In this document: piece after piece, positions 25,739 through 33,480 of the stretch | Layout: the number at the start of each line of letters is the position of its first letter | Position numbering within the stretch: the first letter of the stretch is position 1 | Position numbers and translations under genes: made by a program | Notes under the pieces: model-generated | Told to the model about the DNA's origin: nothing | What the model saw: only the letters and a program-made list of their open reading frames with translations | Databases searched by the model: none | NCBI GenBank assembly: GCA_963721645.1 | Contig: CAVRJK010000002.1 | Location: 62,001 to 126,000, forward strand | Direction of reading: 5' to 3' | DNA length: 64,000 nt | Origin: JALZKA01 sp963721645 | GTDB lineage: Bacteria; Actinomycetota; Thermoleophilia; Solirubrobacterales; 70-9

Positions 25739-27108
25739 CTCCCGCGAGGTGCCAGGCACCGTGCCTGGCACCTTTTCCGTCGAGCGAGGAGCGTCTGGGC
25801 CGCGTCAAAGGCCCAGACGCTCCCCAGTGCCAGGCACCGTGCCTGGCACCTTTTCCGTCGAGCGAGGGGCGTCAGGCCCAGACGCTTCCCCAGGATCTCC
25901 TTCATCACCTCGTCGGTGCCCCCGCCGATAGGGCCGAGGCGTAGGTCCCTGAGAGCGCGCTCGATGCCGTACTCGCGCATGTAGCCGTATCCGCCGTGGA
26001 TCTGAAGACACTCGTCGGCGACCTCGACCGCGGCGCGCTGTGTCAGGAGCTTCGCCTTGGTCACCTCGTCGAGTCCTGCGGTGATCGACGGGTGGCTCCA
26101 CTCTCCGGCGGCGATTGCCGCCTGGCGTTCGGCCTCCGGCTCGATGAAGGTGCGAAGTGCGTGGTAGGTCAGCGCGCGTGAGGCTTCGAGCTTCAGACCG
26201 ATCTCGGCGATCTTGTGACGCAGGACCTGGAAGCGGCCGATGGGCCGTCCGAACGCCTCGCGATCGAGCGAGTAGGCGATCGTGACCTCCAGTAGGCGGC
26301 GCATCGCGCCGACCGCGCCCAGCGCCATCAGCAGACGCTCCCACTGGAAGTTGGCCATGATCAGGTAGAAGCCTCCGTTCTCGGGCCCCAGGAGGTTTTC
26401 GGCTGGGACCTCGACATCGGTGAACGAGAGCTCGCCCGTGTCGGAGGCCTGCCAGCCCATCTTCTCGAGCTTGGCTGTCACCTCGAAGCCGGGCATGCCC
26501 TTCTCGATCAAGAGGAACGAGATGCCGCCGTGCCCGCCGTCCGGTTTGGTCTTGACGGCGGTGACGACAAAGTCCGCGCGAACACCGTTGGTGATGAAGG
26601 TTTTCGACCCGTTGACGCGGTACCCGTCGGGCGTTTTGTCGGCGCGGGTGCGGATCGAGGCGACGTCGGAGCCGGCGCCTGGCTCCGTGATGCCGAGCGC
26701 ACCGACTTTCTCCCCGGCGATTGCTGGGCGGAGAAAGCGCTCGTGCTGCTCGGGCGTGCCGAACTTCCACACGGGTGGCGTCGCGATGCCGGTGTGCGCA
26801 CCCAGGCCTGCGCCGACGCCGCCGCCGGCTCCAGCCGCGGCCATCTCCTCGGACCAGACCGCGTCGTGGACGTAGTCGCCGCCCTGTCCGCCGAGCTCCT
26901 CGGGGTACTTGAGGCCGAGGAATCCGAGTTCTGCTGCCCGCGTGTAGAGCTCACGGGGGAACTCGCCAGCCTCGTCCCATTCGTCGACGTGCGGTGCGAT
27001 CTCTGTCGAGACCCAGCGCGCGATCGTCTCGCGCAGTTGCTCGTGCTCGTCCGTGAAAGGCGGCAAAAGCGCGCGCGCGCCCGAGTCCTTGATCACGGTG
27101 TCGCTCAT
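25642..27108 (-). CDS. Acyl-CoA dehydrogenase with a repeat-derived C-terminal tail
   Basis: An FAD-dependent beta-oxidation enzyme. Family signatures are ITEPGAGSDVASIRTRA (substrate/FAD region), GSKTFITNGVRADF, and QIHGGYGYMREYGIERALRD near the C-terminus. The ATG at 27108 is preferred to one 27 bases upstream. The conserved protein ends at ILGKRLGL (residue 412). The frame then runs on for 76 more residues through two copies of a palindromic repeat (KRCQARCL appears twice) and into the antisense of the protease gene, so the normal stop seems to have been lost. The tail is unlikely to have a catalytic role. Confidence 0.88.
   Translation of the reverse strand: MSDTVIKDSGARALLPPFTDEHEQLRETIARWVSTEIAPHVDEWDEAGEFPRELYTRAAELGFLGLKYPEELGGQGGDYVHDAVWSEEMAAAGAGGGVGAGLGAHTGIATPPVWKFGTPEQHERFLRPAIAGEKVGALGITEPGAGSDVASIRTRADKTPDGYRVNGSKTFITNGVRADFVVTAVKTKPDGGHGGISFLLIEKGMPGFEVTAKLEKMGWQASDTGELSFTDVEVPAENLLGPENGGFYLIMANFQWERLLMALGAVGAMRRLLEVTIAYSLDREAFGRPIGRFQVLRHKIAEIGLKLEASRALTYHALRTFIEPEAERQAAIAAGEWSHPSITAGLDEVTKAKLLTQRAAVEVADECLQIHGGYGYMREYGIERALRDLRLGPIGGGTDEVMKEILGKRLGLTPLARRKRCQARCLALGSVWAFDAAQTLLARRKRCQARCLAPRGSQPPRIAPSRSPLKGRSPGTSWTPPKAELARM
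25747..25773. repeat. 27-base palindrome, copy 1, with T run (REP-like, possible terminator)
   Basis: A perfect inverted repeat around one centre base, built from GTGCCAGGCAC and its complement, followed by TTTT at 25773-25776. It starts 8 bases after the protease stop and would make a strong hairpin. The same core recurs at 25827 and 46943. Confidence 0.85.
25791..25820. repeat. Second hairpin between the two palindrome copies
   Basis: GCGTCTGGGCC (25791-25801) is exactly complementary to GGCCCAGACGC (25810-25820), with an 8-base loop. It lies inside the tail region of the acyl-CoA dehydrogenase frame. Its arms resemble the last conserved codons of that gene (Lys-Arg-Leu-Gly-Leu region at 25871-25887), as if the gene end had been partly duplicated together with the palindrome. 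Confidence 0.7.
25827..25850. repeat. Palindrome, copy 2, with T run
   Basis: A 24-base copy of the same palindrome, followed by TTTTCCGTCGAGCGAGG, which also follows copy 1. The two copies and their flanks form a tandem unit of about 80 bases. Confidence 0.85.
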
Positions 27109-27169
27109 TCGGCGCAGTCTGGCATGCGCGAACACCTCGGGGTTGGCGATTTCCTGTAGCTTTCGTTAC

Positions 27170-27571
27170 ATGCTCAAGGGTTTCAAGGATTTCATTACCG
27201 GCGGCAATCTGATCGAGACGGCTGTTGCGCTGGTCATGGCCTTGGCCGTGGTCGCGCTGGTCAACGCTCTGATCGTCGACATCATCACGCCGATCATCGG
27301 CGCCATCGTCGGGGAGCCGAGTTTCAGCAGCCTCACCTTCTCGATAAACGGCTCCGTGTTTCTCTACGGCGACTTCCTGAACGCCCTGATCACCTTTGTC
27401 TCGATCGGCGCGGCGGTCTACTTCTTCATCGTGACGCCGTATCAGCGCTATCAGGAGTCCCGCGGAGTCTCACCCGAGACCAAGGAATGCCAGCACTGCC
27501 TTTCGACGATCCCGGTAGGCGCGAGCCGCTGCGCCTTCTGCACCCAGCCAGTGGGGTCAGGCACCTCTTAG
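27170..27571 (+). CDS. mscL: Large-conductance mechanosensitive channel with C-terminal zinc ribbon
   Basis: The ATG at 27170 gives the canonical MscL start (MLKGFKDFITGGNLIETAVA). Two membrane helices follow: the pore-lining TM1 (about residues 15-40, with the small-residue pattern AVALVMALAVVALVNALI) and TM2 (about 68-92). The cytoplasmic end carries CQHCLST and CAFC, a four-Cys zinc-ribbon-like extension in place of the usual helical bundle end. MscL opens under membrane tension to release solutes on osmotic downshift. Total length is 133 residues. Its last residues and stop lie in a short repeat. Confidence 0.92.
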   Translation: MLKGFKDFITGGNLIETAVALVMALAVVALVNALIVDIITPIIGAIVGEPSFSSLTFSINGSVFLYGDFLNALITFVSIGAAVYFFIVTPYQRYQESRGVSPETKECQHCLSTIPVGASRCAFCTQPVGSGTS

Positions 27572-27608
27572 AAACCGCACCCGCCGGGGCAGGCACCTTT
27601 TAGGTAAC
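27558..27608. repeat. Two direct repeats that hold the stop codons of both convergent genes
   Basis: CAGGCACCTCTTAGAAACC (27558-27576) and CAGGCACCTTTTAGGTAAC (27590-27608) are near-identical and lie 32 bases apart. The first contains the mscL TAG stop; the second, read on the minus strand, contains the TAA of the Abi-alpha-like gene. The CAGGCACC core is also the half-site of the 27-base palindrome elsewhere in the window. Confidence 0.6.
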
Positions 27609-28472
27609 GCCAGGCTCGGGTTCTTCGGTCGGAGGGGGCACCTCGTCGACCGCACGCGCGGCGGCGTTTGAGATCGCCTCGAACTCGGCGGTGTTCTTTG
27701 GCAGGCACGCGGCACAGAACTGCTCGCCAAATGGCGTCAGGCGGATGGATCGGCGCACGGTGGTGCCTCTGCCGGCCTCCCTCAGCGCTTGGGTCACCTC
27801 GGGCTGTGCCTCGAGCACCTGATAGGGACCGATCTCCGGGATCGCGTCGCGCGAGAACCAGATCAGACCCAGGCGGAAGAGGTTCGAGAGATAGACCGAC
27901 ACCCGGTCGACCATCAGGCATCCGGCGTGGGCCCCGATCATGTTGAGTCCCGGGGCGACGACGTGGGAGCCGATGCCGAGCGGCCGCCAGTTGCGGACGT
28001 CAACAGCGGCTTGAGAGCCGTCCGCGGCAAGGAGCCTGAGGATGCGCGCCTCGTCCGGATGGAGCTGGGTGAGGATGTCCGCAAAGGCCGGGTGTCCGTC
28101 GACCTCGTCGACCTTCACGTCGGTCGAGAGCTCGAGCAGATCGTCCCAGCGGCTGCGAAGAGCCTCGTCGTCGTAGTTCGAGGCATCGCGCTGAGCTTCC
28201 GCCACTTCCGGATCTTCCTCTCGGATCCCCATGAGCTTCCGTGCCGCGGCCGCCATCTCGCGCTGCGCGTCCTCCACCAGATCGATGGCCGACTCACCCG
28301 AGGTCGCGGCCTGCGCGAACCGCTTGGAGGCCTTATAGGTCGTCTCCGCGGTCCATACGCCGGTGCGCCACCAGGCGCCGACGGCCAGGCGCATCAGGCC
28401 AGGAGCGGTGTCGCGGTCGATCAGGCCCATTGGGCTCTCATCTGCGGGATCGGTGTCGGGCGCGGGTTCCAT
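27600..28472 (-). CDS. DUF4393 / Abi-alpha-like protein
   Basis: A 290-residue soluble protein. The core (about residues 120-260) fits the DUF4393 (Abi-alpha, abortive infection alpha) pattern: HPAFADILTQLHPDEARILR, then AVDVRNWRP, a His/Gly segment, YLSNLFRLGLI, and RLTPFGEQFCAACLP near the C-terminus. The N-terminal third is helical. The name comes from a phage-resistance protein, but most members are uncharacterised. Here it stands alone between mscL and the YCII gene with no other defence gene nearby. Family assignment is from memory of the motif pattern. Confidence 0.65.
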   Translation of the reverse strand: MEPAPDTDPADESPMGLIDRDTAPGLMRLAVGAWWRTGVWTAETTYKASKRFAQAATSGESAIDLVEDAQREMAAAARKLMGIREEDPEVAEAQRDASNYDDEALRSRWDDLLELSTDVKVDEVDGHPAFADILTQLHPDEARILRLLAADGSQAAVDVRNWRPLGIGSHVVAPGLNMIGAHAGCLMVDRVSVYLSNLFRLGLIWFSRDAIPEIGPYQVLEAQPEVTQALREAGRGTTVRRSIRLTPFGEQFCAACLPKNTAEFEAISNAAARAVDEVPPPTEEPEPGVT

Positions 28473-28507
28473 CTGCAGAGCAGGCTAATCAGTTGTTTCA
28501 CGGGATG

Positions 28508-28534
28508 TGTCGATTTCTCCGGGTCCCGTTCGTC
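28508..28534 (+). promoter_or_regulatory. ECF42-type promoter before the YCII/sigma operon
   Basis: TGTCGA (28508-28513) and CGTC (28531-28534) are 17 bases apart and lie about 50 bases before the YCII start codon. As I recall it, the reported ECF42 target promoter has TGTCGA at -35 and a CGWC-like -10, so this fits autoregulation of the operon by its own sigma factor. Confidence 0.6.
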
Positions 28535-28583
28535 TATACGGTGAAGGTGGCCGGACGGGCCGCCCTGACACTAGGAGGCACAC

Positions 28584-28976
28584 GTGAAGTACATGCTCAT
28601 CCTGATCGGCGAAGAAGGCGATCAGCAGGACCAGATGACACCCGAGCAGATGCAGGAGGTGATGGAGGTCTGGTCCAAGTACGGACAGGACCTCTCAGAG
28701 GCCGGCGCTTACGTCGCGGGCGAGGGCCTGCAGCCCAGCCCGACGGCGACCACGGTAAAGATCCAGGGACCGGGCGATCACATCGTCACAGACGGCCCGT
28801 ACGCGGAGACCAAGGAGCAGGTCGGCGGCTTCTACGTCATCAACTGCGAGAACCTCGATGAGGCTCTGGAGTGGGCAAAGAAGGTGCCGATGCAGCCGGG
28901 TGGTTCGATCGAGGTGCGGCCCGTGATGGATTTCTCGGAGTTCGGATACGAGGAGCCGTCAGCGACTGGTGCCTGA
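28584..28976 (+). CDS. YCII-related (DGPF) domain protein
   Basis: A 130-residue protein of the YCII/DGPF family, alpha+beta ferredoxin-like. The signature TDGPYAETKEQVGGFYVI (about residues 72-89) and the end EVRPVMDFSEF are typical. A good AGGAGG ribosome site precedes the ATG. Such proteins are the standard genomic partners of ECF42 sigma factors, and this one overlaps the sigma gene by 8 bases. Molecular role is unknown; some relatives bind small aromatic ligands or act as enzymes. Confidence 0.92.
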   Translation: MKYMLILIGEEGDQQDQMTPEQMQEVMEVWSKYGQDLSEAGAYVAGEGLQPSPTATTVKIQGPGDHIVTDGPYAETKEQVGGFYVINCENLDEALEWAKKVPMQPGGSIEVRPVMDFSEFGYEEPSATGA

Positions 28977-30228
28977 GCGCGAGGTCGAAAGCGCGTTCCG
29001 GCTGGAGTCCGGGCGGGCACTCGCAACCCTGATCCGCGTCCTCGGCGACTTCGATCTTGCCGAGGACGCGGTACAGGAGGCCTTCGTGGTCGCGATCGAG
29101 CGCTGGCGCCGCGACGGCGTGCCGGATGATCCGGCCGCTTGGATCATCCGCGTCGGGCGCAACCGGGCGATCGATCGCCTGCGGCGTGAGCAGAACCTGG
29201 CCGCAAAGCTCGAATTGCTCGGGAGGACCGAGCAGCTGTCAACGGGCGAAGACGAGGTGCCGGCCAAGGCGCTCGAGTTCGAGGAGCTACCCGACGACCG
29301 GCTCCGGCTGATCTTCACGGCCTGCCATCCGGCGATCGCGCCCGAGGCGCGAATCGCGCTGACCCTGCGCACCCTCGGCGGGCTGACTACCGCGGAGATC
29401 GCGCGGGCCTTCCTGATCCCCGAGTCGACGATGGCCCAGCGGTTGGTCAGGGCCAAGCGAAAGATTCGCGACGCGGGCATTCCATACGTGGTCCCTGACC
29501 GCGATCAGCTGCCTGAACGGCTTGCGTCGGCGCTCGCAACGATCTACCTGATCTTCAACGAGGGCTACGCCGCGAGCGCCTCGGATGAGCTGATCAGGCA
29601 CGAGCTTTGCGCCGAGGCCATCCGGCTGGCGCGCGTCCTTTCCCTGGAGATGCCCGATGAGCGGGAGGCGAAGGGGCTGCTCGCACTGATGATCCTTCAT
29701 GACGCTCGCAGTCGGGGCCGCACGGACTCGGACGGGAACCTTGTCCTCCTGGCCGACCAGGACCGCTCGTTCTGGGATCGCGAGCGCATCACGGAAGGCG
29801 CCCGCCTTACCCATGAGGCCCTTGACTCGGGCGTGTCTCCCGCCGCGGCGCCTCCCGGCCCCTACGGCCTTCAGGCTGCAATCGCCCTTCAGCACGCCCG
29901 CGCCAGGACTTACGAGCAGACGGACTGGCGGCGGATCAGGGTGCTGTACGACTGGCTGGCGTTCGTCGCCCCCTCGCCGGTCGTGTGGTTGAACCGGGCG
30001 GTGGCGGTCGCGATGGTCGACGGGCCGGAGGCAGGTCTCGAGCAAATCGACGAGATCGAGGGCCTCGACTCGTACGTCCACTTCCACTCTGCGCGCGGCG
30101 ATCTGCTGGGCAGGCTCGGCCGCCATCGCGAATCGGCCGCTGCGTTCGCGAGCGCCGTCGAGTTGGCAACCGGCGACGTCGAGCGCGAGTTCTTTGAGCG
30201 AAGGCTCGCCGAGGCCTGGGCTCAGTAA
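28969..30228 (+). CDS. ECF42-type RNA polymerase sigma factor with C-terminal extension
   Basis: A 419-residue sigma factor starting at a GTG within the end of the YCII gene. Region 2 (LAEDAVQEAFVVAIERWRRD) and region 4 (GGLTTAEIARAFLIPESTMA, followed by QRLVRAKRKIRD) occupy the first 170 residues. The rest is a TPR-like extension (DUF6596 region) with LIFNEGYAASASDELIRHEL and NRAVAVAMVDGPEAGLEQID. This architecture, with the adjoining YCII gene, defines group ECF42, in which the extension and not an anti-sigma factor is thought to control activity. The stop overlaps the convergent gene by 7 bases. Confidence 0.93.
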   Translation: MPEREVESAFRLESGRALATLIRVLGDFDLAEDAVQEAFVVAIERWRRDGVPDDPAAWIIRVGRNRAIDRLRREQNLAAKLELLGRTEQLSTGEDEVPAKALEFEELPDDRLRLIFTACHPAIAPEARIALTLRTLGGLTTAEIARAFLIPESTMAQRLVRAKRKIRDAGIPYVVPDRDQLPERLASALATIYLIFNEGYAASASDELIRHELCAEAIRLARVLSLEMPDEREAKGLLALMILHDARSRGRTDSDGNLVLLADQDRSFWDRERITEGARLTHEALDSGVSPAAAPPGPYGLQAAIALQHARARTYEQTDWRRIRVLYDWLAFVAPSPVVWLNRAVAVAMVDGPEAGLEQIDEIEGLDSYVHFHSARGDLLGRLGRHRESAAAFASAVELATGDVEREFFERRLAEAWAQ

Positions 30229-31412
30229 CTCCGCGGCAGGCCCAGCGAATGCTCGGCGACGTAGTTCAGGATCATCTCTCGCGAGACCGGCGCCGTCCGG
30301 GCCAGGCGGGCGGCCCAGTACATGTCGGTCAGGCCGTACTCGAGCGCGAAACCGTTGCCCCCGTGGATCTGGATCGCCTGGTCCACGCACTTGATCGCGG
30401 CCTCGGCGGCCGCGTATTTGGCCATGTTCGCCGGCTCGCCCGCGGGAGCTCCCGCGTCGTAAAGCGCGGCCGCCTTCTGGGTCATCAGACGCGCCAGCTC
30501 GAGCTCGATCTTCGCCTGGGCAAGCGGGTGGGAGAGGCCTTGATGAGATCCGATCGGCTTGTCGTTCCAGACCTTCCGCTCGTTCGCATAGGCGGCCCCA
30601 AGCGCCAAGGCTCGGCGCCCGACGCCGTTCGAGATGGAGGCGCCCATGATCCGCTCGGGATTGAGTCCGTCGAACGCCGCCTTGAGCCCCGCGGTCTCGG
30701 ACTCCCCGACGACGCGGTCCGCCGGGACCTCGACGCCGTCGAAGAAGAGCTGCCATTGCTTGTCCGACGCCTTTACGGCGACGGGGATGAACTGCTTCTC
30801 GAGCCCTGGCGAGTCGACGTCCACCAGCATCAGGAGCGGCAGACCCAGCGACCCGTCTGCCTCGCGCTTCCGCGCGATCACGAGGATCGCGTCGGCGTCC
30901 TCGACGCCTGAGATGTAGGTCTTCTGGCCCTTGAGGATGTACTTGTCGCCCTCGCGTGTCGCGGTGGAAGAGAGGTTGTGCGAGTTCGTTCCAGCGTCCG
31001 GCTCGGTGATCGCGAACGCGACCTTGGTCGTGCCCGCGGCGATGCCCGGGAGCCATTCGTCGCGCTGAGATTCGGTGCCATGGCGAGCGATGATCGAGCC
31101 GACGATCGCGGGGGAGACCACGATCAGAAGAAGCGAGCATCCGGCAGCCGAGATCTCCTCGCCCACGGCCTGGAGCGCGTGCATGCCGAGTCCGCCTCCG
31201 CCGTATTGCTCAGGCAGGTTGACGCCCAGGTAGCCCTTCTCGGCAAGTGCGTTCCAGAGCTCGGTGGGAGGCTCACCGGCCTCGACGATCCGCCGGTGAT
31301 AGTCGGGCCCGCCAAACGACTCGCAAATCCCGCGAACGGCGTTGCGGATCTCGACCTCCTCGTCGGTCGGGACGATGGGCAGGGCGACCACTGCGTCCGT
31401 AGCAGTCGCCAT
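30222..31412 (-). CDS. Acyl-CoA dehydrogenase
   Basis: The ATG at 31412, two bases after the upstream gene's stop, is the start; longer frames read through that gene. The 396-residue flavoenzyme has FAITEPDAGTNSHNLSSTA and LKGQKTYISGVEDAD (FAD/substrate contacts), a central block NPERIMGASISNGVGRRAL, and QIHGGNGFALEYGLTDMYWA near the end. It lies in an operon with a second acyl-CoA dehydrogenase. The two may form a heteromer, as in steroid side-chain FadE pairs, or act on different substrates. The substrate cannot be read from the sequence. Confidence 0.92.
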   Translation of the reverse strand: MATATDAVVALPIVPTDEEVEIRNAVRGICESFGGPDYHRRIVEAGEPPTELWNALAEKGYLGVNLPEQYGGGGLGMHALQAVGEEISAAGCSLLLIVVSPAIVGSIIARHGTESQRDEWLPGIAAGTTKVAFAITEPDAGTNSHNLSSTATREGDKYILKGQKTYISGVEDADAILVIARKREADGSLGLPLLMLVDVDSPGLEKQFIPVAVKASDKQWQLFFDGVEVPADRVVGESETAGLKAAFDGLNPERIMGASISNGVGRRALALGAAYANERKVWNDKPIGSHQGLSHPLAQAKIELELARLMTQKAAALYDAGAPAGEPANMAKYAAAEAAIKCVDQAIQIHGGNGFALEYGLTDMYWAARLARTAPVSREMILNYVAEHSLGLPRSY

Positions 31413-31414
31413 CT

Positions 31415-32623
31415 CTAGAGGCCGTACGAGCGGCCGATGACCTCGAGCATGATCTCGTCGGTGCCTGCCCCGATGCGGTTGAGCCGCTGGTCGCGGAAGG
31501 CGCGTTCGATCTCGTACTCCTTCATGTAGCCGTAGCCGCCCATGATCTGGATGCACTCGTCGGCGACCTCGTGGCACACGCGCGCTGCGTAGAGCTTCGC
31601 CATGGAGATCTCGCGCACCGGGTACTCGCCCTGCGCGAAGCGCCAGGCGACGGTGTGGGTGAGCTGCTTGGCGGCCTCGATCTTCATCGCCATCTCGGCG
31701 AACTTGTGGCGGATCACCTGGAAGCGGCCGATCGGCCGGCCGAACGCCTCGCGCTCCTTGGCGTACTCGAGCGTCCGCTCGAACATGCGCTCGGCACCTG
31801 CGTAGCCGCCCGCGGCGCCCACCAGGCGCTCTCCCTGAAGCTCCCAGGAGATGTGGTAGAAGCCCTTGCCCTCCTCGCCCAGGATGGAGTCGGCGGGCAC
31901 CCTCACGTTGTCGAACGCGAGCTCGCCCGTGTCAGAGGCGTGCATGCCCATTTTCTCGAGCTCAGCCGAGATGGTGAAGCCGGGAACGTGATTCCCCTCT
32001 TCGTCTTTCAAGTCGATCAGCATCAGCGTGATACCGGCGTGTCCGGCGTCAGGGTCGGTCTTGGTGACCAGGACGCAGAAGTCCGCCCGTGGCCCGTTGG
32101 TGATGAACGTCTTGGAGCCGTTGATGACGAACTCGTCGCCGTCGCGGATCGCAGTCGTGCGGATGCCCGCAACGTCGGAGCCCGCGCCAGGCTCTGTGAT
32201 GCCCAGGCAGCCGACCTTGTCACCGGCGATGCCCGGCACCAGGTAGCGCTGCTTTTGCTCCTCGGTGCCCAGCATGTGGACGGGCGGGAGAACCATGTCG
32301 GTCTGGACCGCGAAGCCCATGTTGGTCCCGCCCGAGCCCGAGTATGAGAGGCACTCGGCGCGGATCAGGGAGTAGAAGTAGTCGCCGCCCTGCCCGCCGT
32401 ACTCCTCCGGGAAGCAAAGGCCGAGGAAGCCGAGGTCGCCCGCGCGCTTCATGACCTCGGTCGGCCAGTAGGTGTCCTCCCACTCGTTGCGGTGGGGATA
32501 CATCTCCTTCTTCACCCAGGCCGTCATGGAGTCGCGCAGGTCCAGGTGCTCCTGCGTGTAGATCAGATGCGCCCGCTGCGCGTCGTGCTCAGGCTTTATG
32601 ACGGTCGATTCGGCGGTTGCCAC
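31415..32623 (-). CDS. Acyl-CoA dehydrogenase
   Basis: A 402-residue flavoenzyme with the same family blocks: LGITEPGAGSDVAGIRT, GSKTFITNGPRADFCVLVTK, LEKMGMHASDTGELAFDNV, and QIMGGYGYMKEYEIERAFRD near residue 370. It is closer in motif wording to the acyl-CoA dehydrogenase at 25.6-27.1 kb than to its operon partner. It reads away from the enoyl-CoA hydratase/carboxyltransferase operon, with an A/T-rich shared control region between. Oxidation of a branched or medium-chain acyl-CoA is a reasonable inference from the neighbours. Confidence 0.92.
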   Translation of the reverse strand: MATAESTVIKPEHDAQRAHLIYTQEHLDLRDSMTAWVKKEMYPHRNEWEDTYWPTEVMKRAGDLGFLGLCFPEEYGGQGGDYFYSLIRAECLSYSGSGGTNMGFAVQTDMVLPPVHMLGTEEQKQRYLVPGIAGDKVGCLGITEPGAGSDVAGIRTTAIRDGDEFVINGSKTFITNGPRADFCVLVTKTDPDAGHAGITLMLIDLKDEEGNHVPGFTISAELEKMGMHASDTGELAFDNVRVPADSILGEEGKGFYHISWELQGERLVGAAGGYAGAERMFERTLEYAKEREAFGRPIGRFQVIRHKFAEMAMKIEAAKQLTHTVAWRFAQGEYPVREISMAKLYAARVCHEVADECIQIMGGYGYMKEYEIERAFRDQRLNRIGAGTDEIMLEVIGRSYGL

Positions 32624-32670
32624 GGTGGTGGGCTCCTTGATGATTCGGGGTCGGGCGACGTTCGTCGAGA

Positions 32671-32692
32671 GTAAACAGTAATACTTCTTACT
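32671..32692. promoter_or_regulatory. A/T-rich divergent control region with an inverted repeat
   Basis: Between the divergent catabolic operons a short A/T-rich stretch holds AGTAA (32677-32681) and TTACT (32688-32692) as an inverted repeat with a 6-base spacer, and a TAATAC-like -10 element. It ends just before the GTG of the hydratase gene. It could be the operator for the MerR regulator encoded at 37.8 kb or for another regulator. Confidence 0.4.
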
Positions 32693-32693
32693 T

Positions 32694-33479
32694 GTGACTG
32701 CTTACAAGAAGATCAAGCTCGACGTTTCTGACGGCGTCGCGACGATCACCCTGGATGACCCCGAGACGCGGAACGCGCTCTCTGACCAGCTCCTCACAGA
32801 GCTTCTCGACGCCCTCCGCGCTGTGAAGGAGAACGATGACGCGCGGGTTGTCGTGCTCGCCTCGTCGCACGAGAAGATCTTCTCGGCCGGTGGCAACCTC
32901 GGCGGCTTTGCCGCTGACGCGCCGACCGCCCACAAGTACTTCGCGACGGGACTCTTCCCCCAGGTATTCATCGAGCTAGGAGAGCTGGGCAAACCCTCGA
33001 TCGTGGCGGCCTCCGGCCACGTCCTCGCCGGCTCACTGGGGATCGCGATGGCTTGCGACCTGATCATCGCCAAGGACACCGCCGGCTTCGGCACGCCCGA
33101 GATCAACGTCGGCCTCTTTCCCTTCATGATCATGGCGCTCATCTACCGGAATGTCCCGCGCAAGAAGACGACCGAGATGCTCTTGCTCGGCGACCGGCTG
33201 ACAGCCGAGGAGGCGCGGGAGGCGGGCATCGTCAACAAGGTCGTGCCGGCCGAGGAGTTCGACGCCGCGGTGGGCGAGTGGGCGCAGAAGCTCGCTTCGA
33301 AGTCGCCGCTGGTCATGAAGCTCGGCAAGGACGCGATGTGGCGCCAGCTCGATATGCCGTTGCTCGATGCGCTCGACTACCTGCGCTCGCAGCTGACCAT
33401 CGAGCTTCAGACCGAGGACGCGATCGAGGGCGTCACGGCGTTCTTCGAAAAGCGCGAGCCCGAATGGAAGGGACGTTGA
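32694..33479 (+). CDS. Enoyl-CoA hydratase/isomerase family protein
   Basis: A 261-residue crotonase-fold protein starting at GTG. Oxyanion-hole segments are SHEKIFSAGGNLGGFA (about residues 58-73) and ASGHVLAGSLGIAMACDLII (about 105-124). The region around the usual catalytic Glu reads TPEINVGLFPFM. C-terminal AIEGVTAFFEKREPEW is typical. It sits one base before the carboxyltransferase gene and heads a catabolic operon, so it probably hydrates an unsaturated acyl-CoA in the same pathway. Confidence 0.92.
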   Translation: MTAYKKIKLDVSDGVATITLDDPETRNALSDQLLTELLDALRAVKENDDARVVVLASSHEKIFSAGGNLGGFAADAPTAHKYFATGLFPQVFIELGELGKPSIVAASGHVLAGSLGIAMACDLIIAKDTAGFGTPEINVGLFPFMIMALIYRNVPRKKTTEMLLLGDRLTAEEAREAGIVNKVVPAEEFDAAVGEWAQKLASKSPLVMKLGKDAMWRQLDMPLLDALDYLRSQLTIELQTEDAIEGVTAFFEKREPEWKGR

Positions 33480-33480
33480 T

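Noticed and set aside
25747..25850. Possible CRISPR array from repeated palindromes
   Set aside because: There are only two copies, the spacing segment is itself a hairpin and a near-copy of the flank, and no cas gene is present.
30222..31140. Alternative minus-strand frames through the acyl-CoA dehydrogenase and sigma factor
   Set aside because: These are Arg/Gly/Pro-rich shadows of well-supported genes in other frames.
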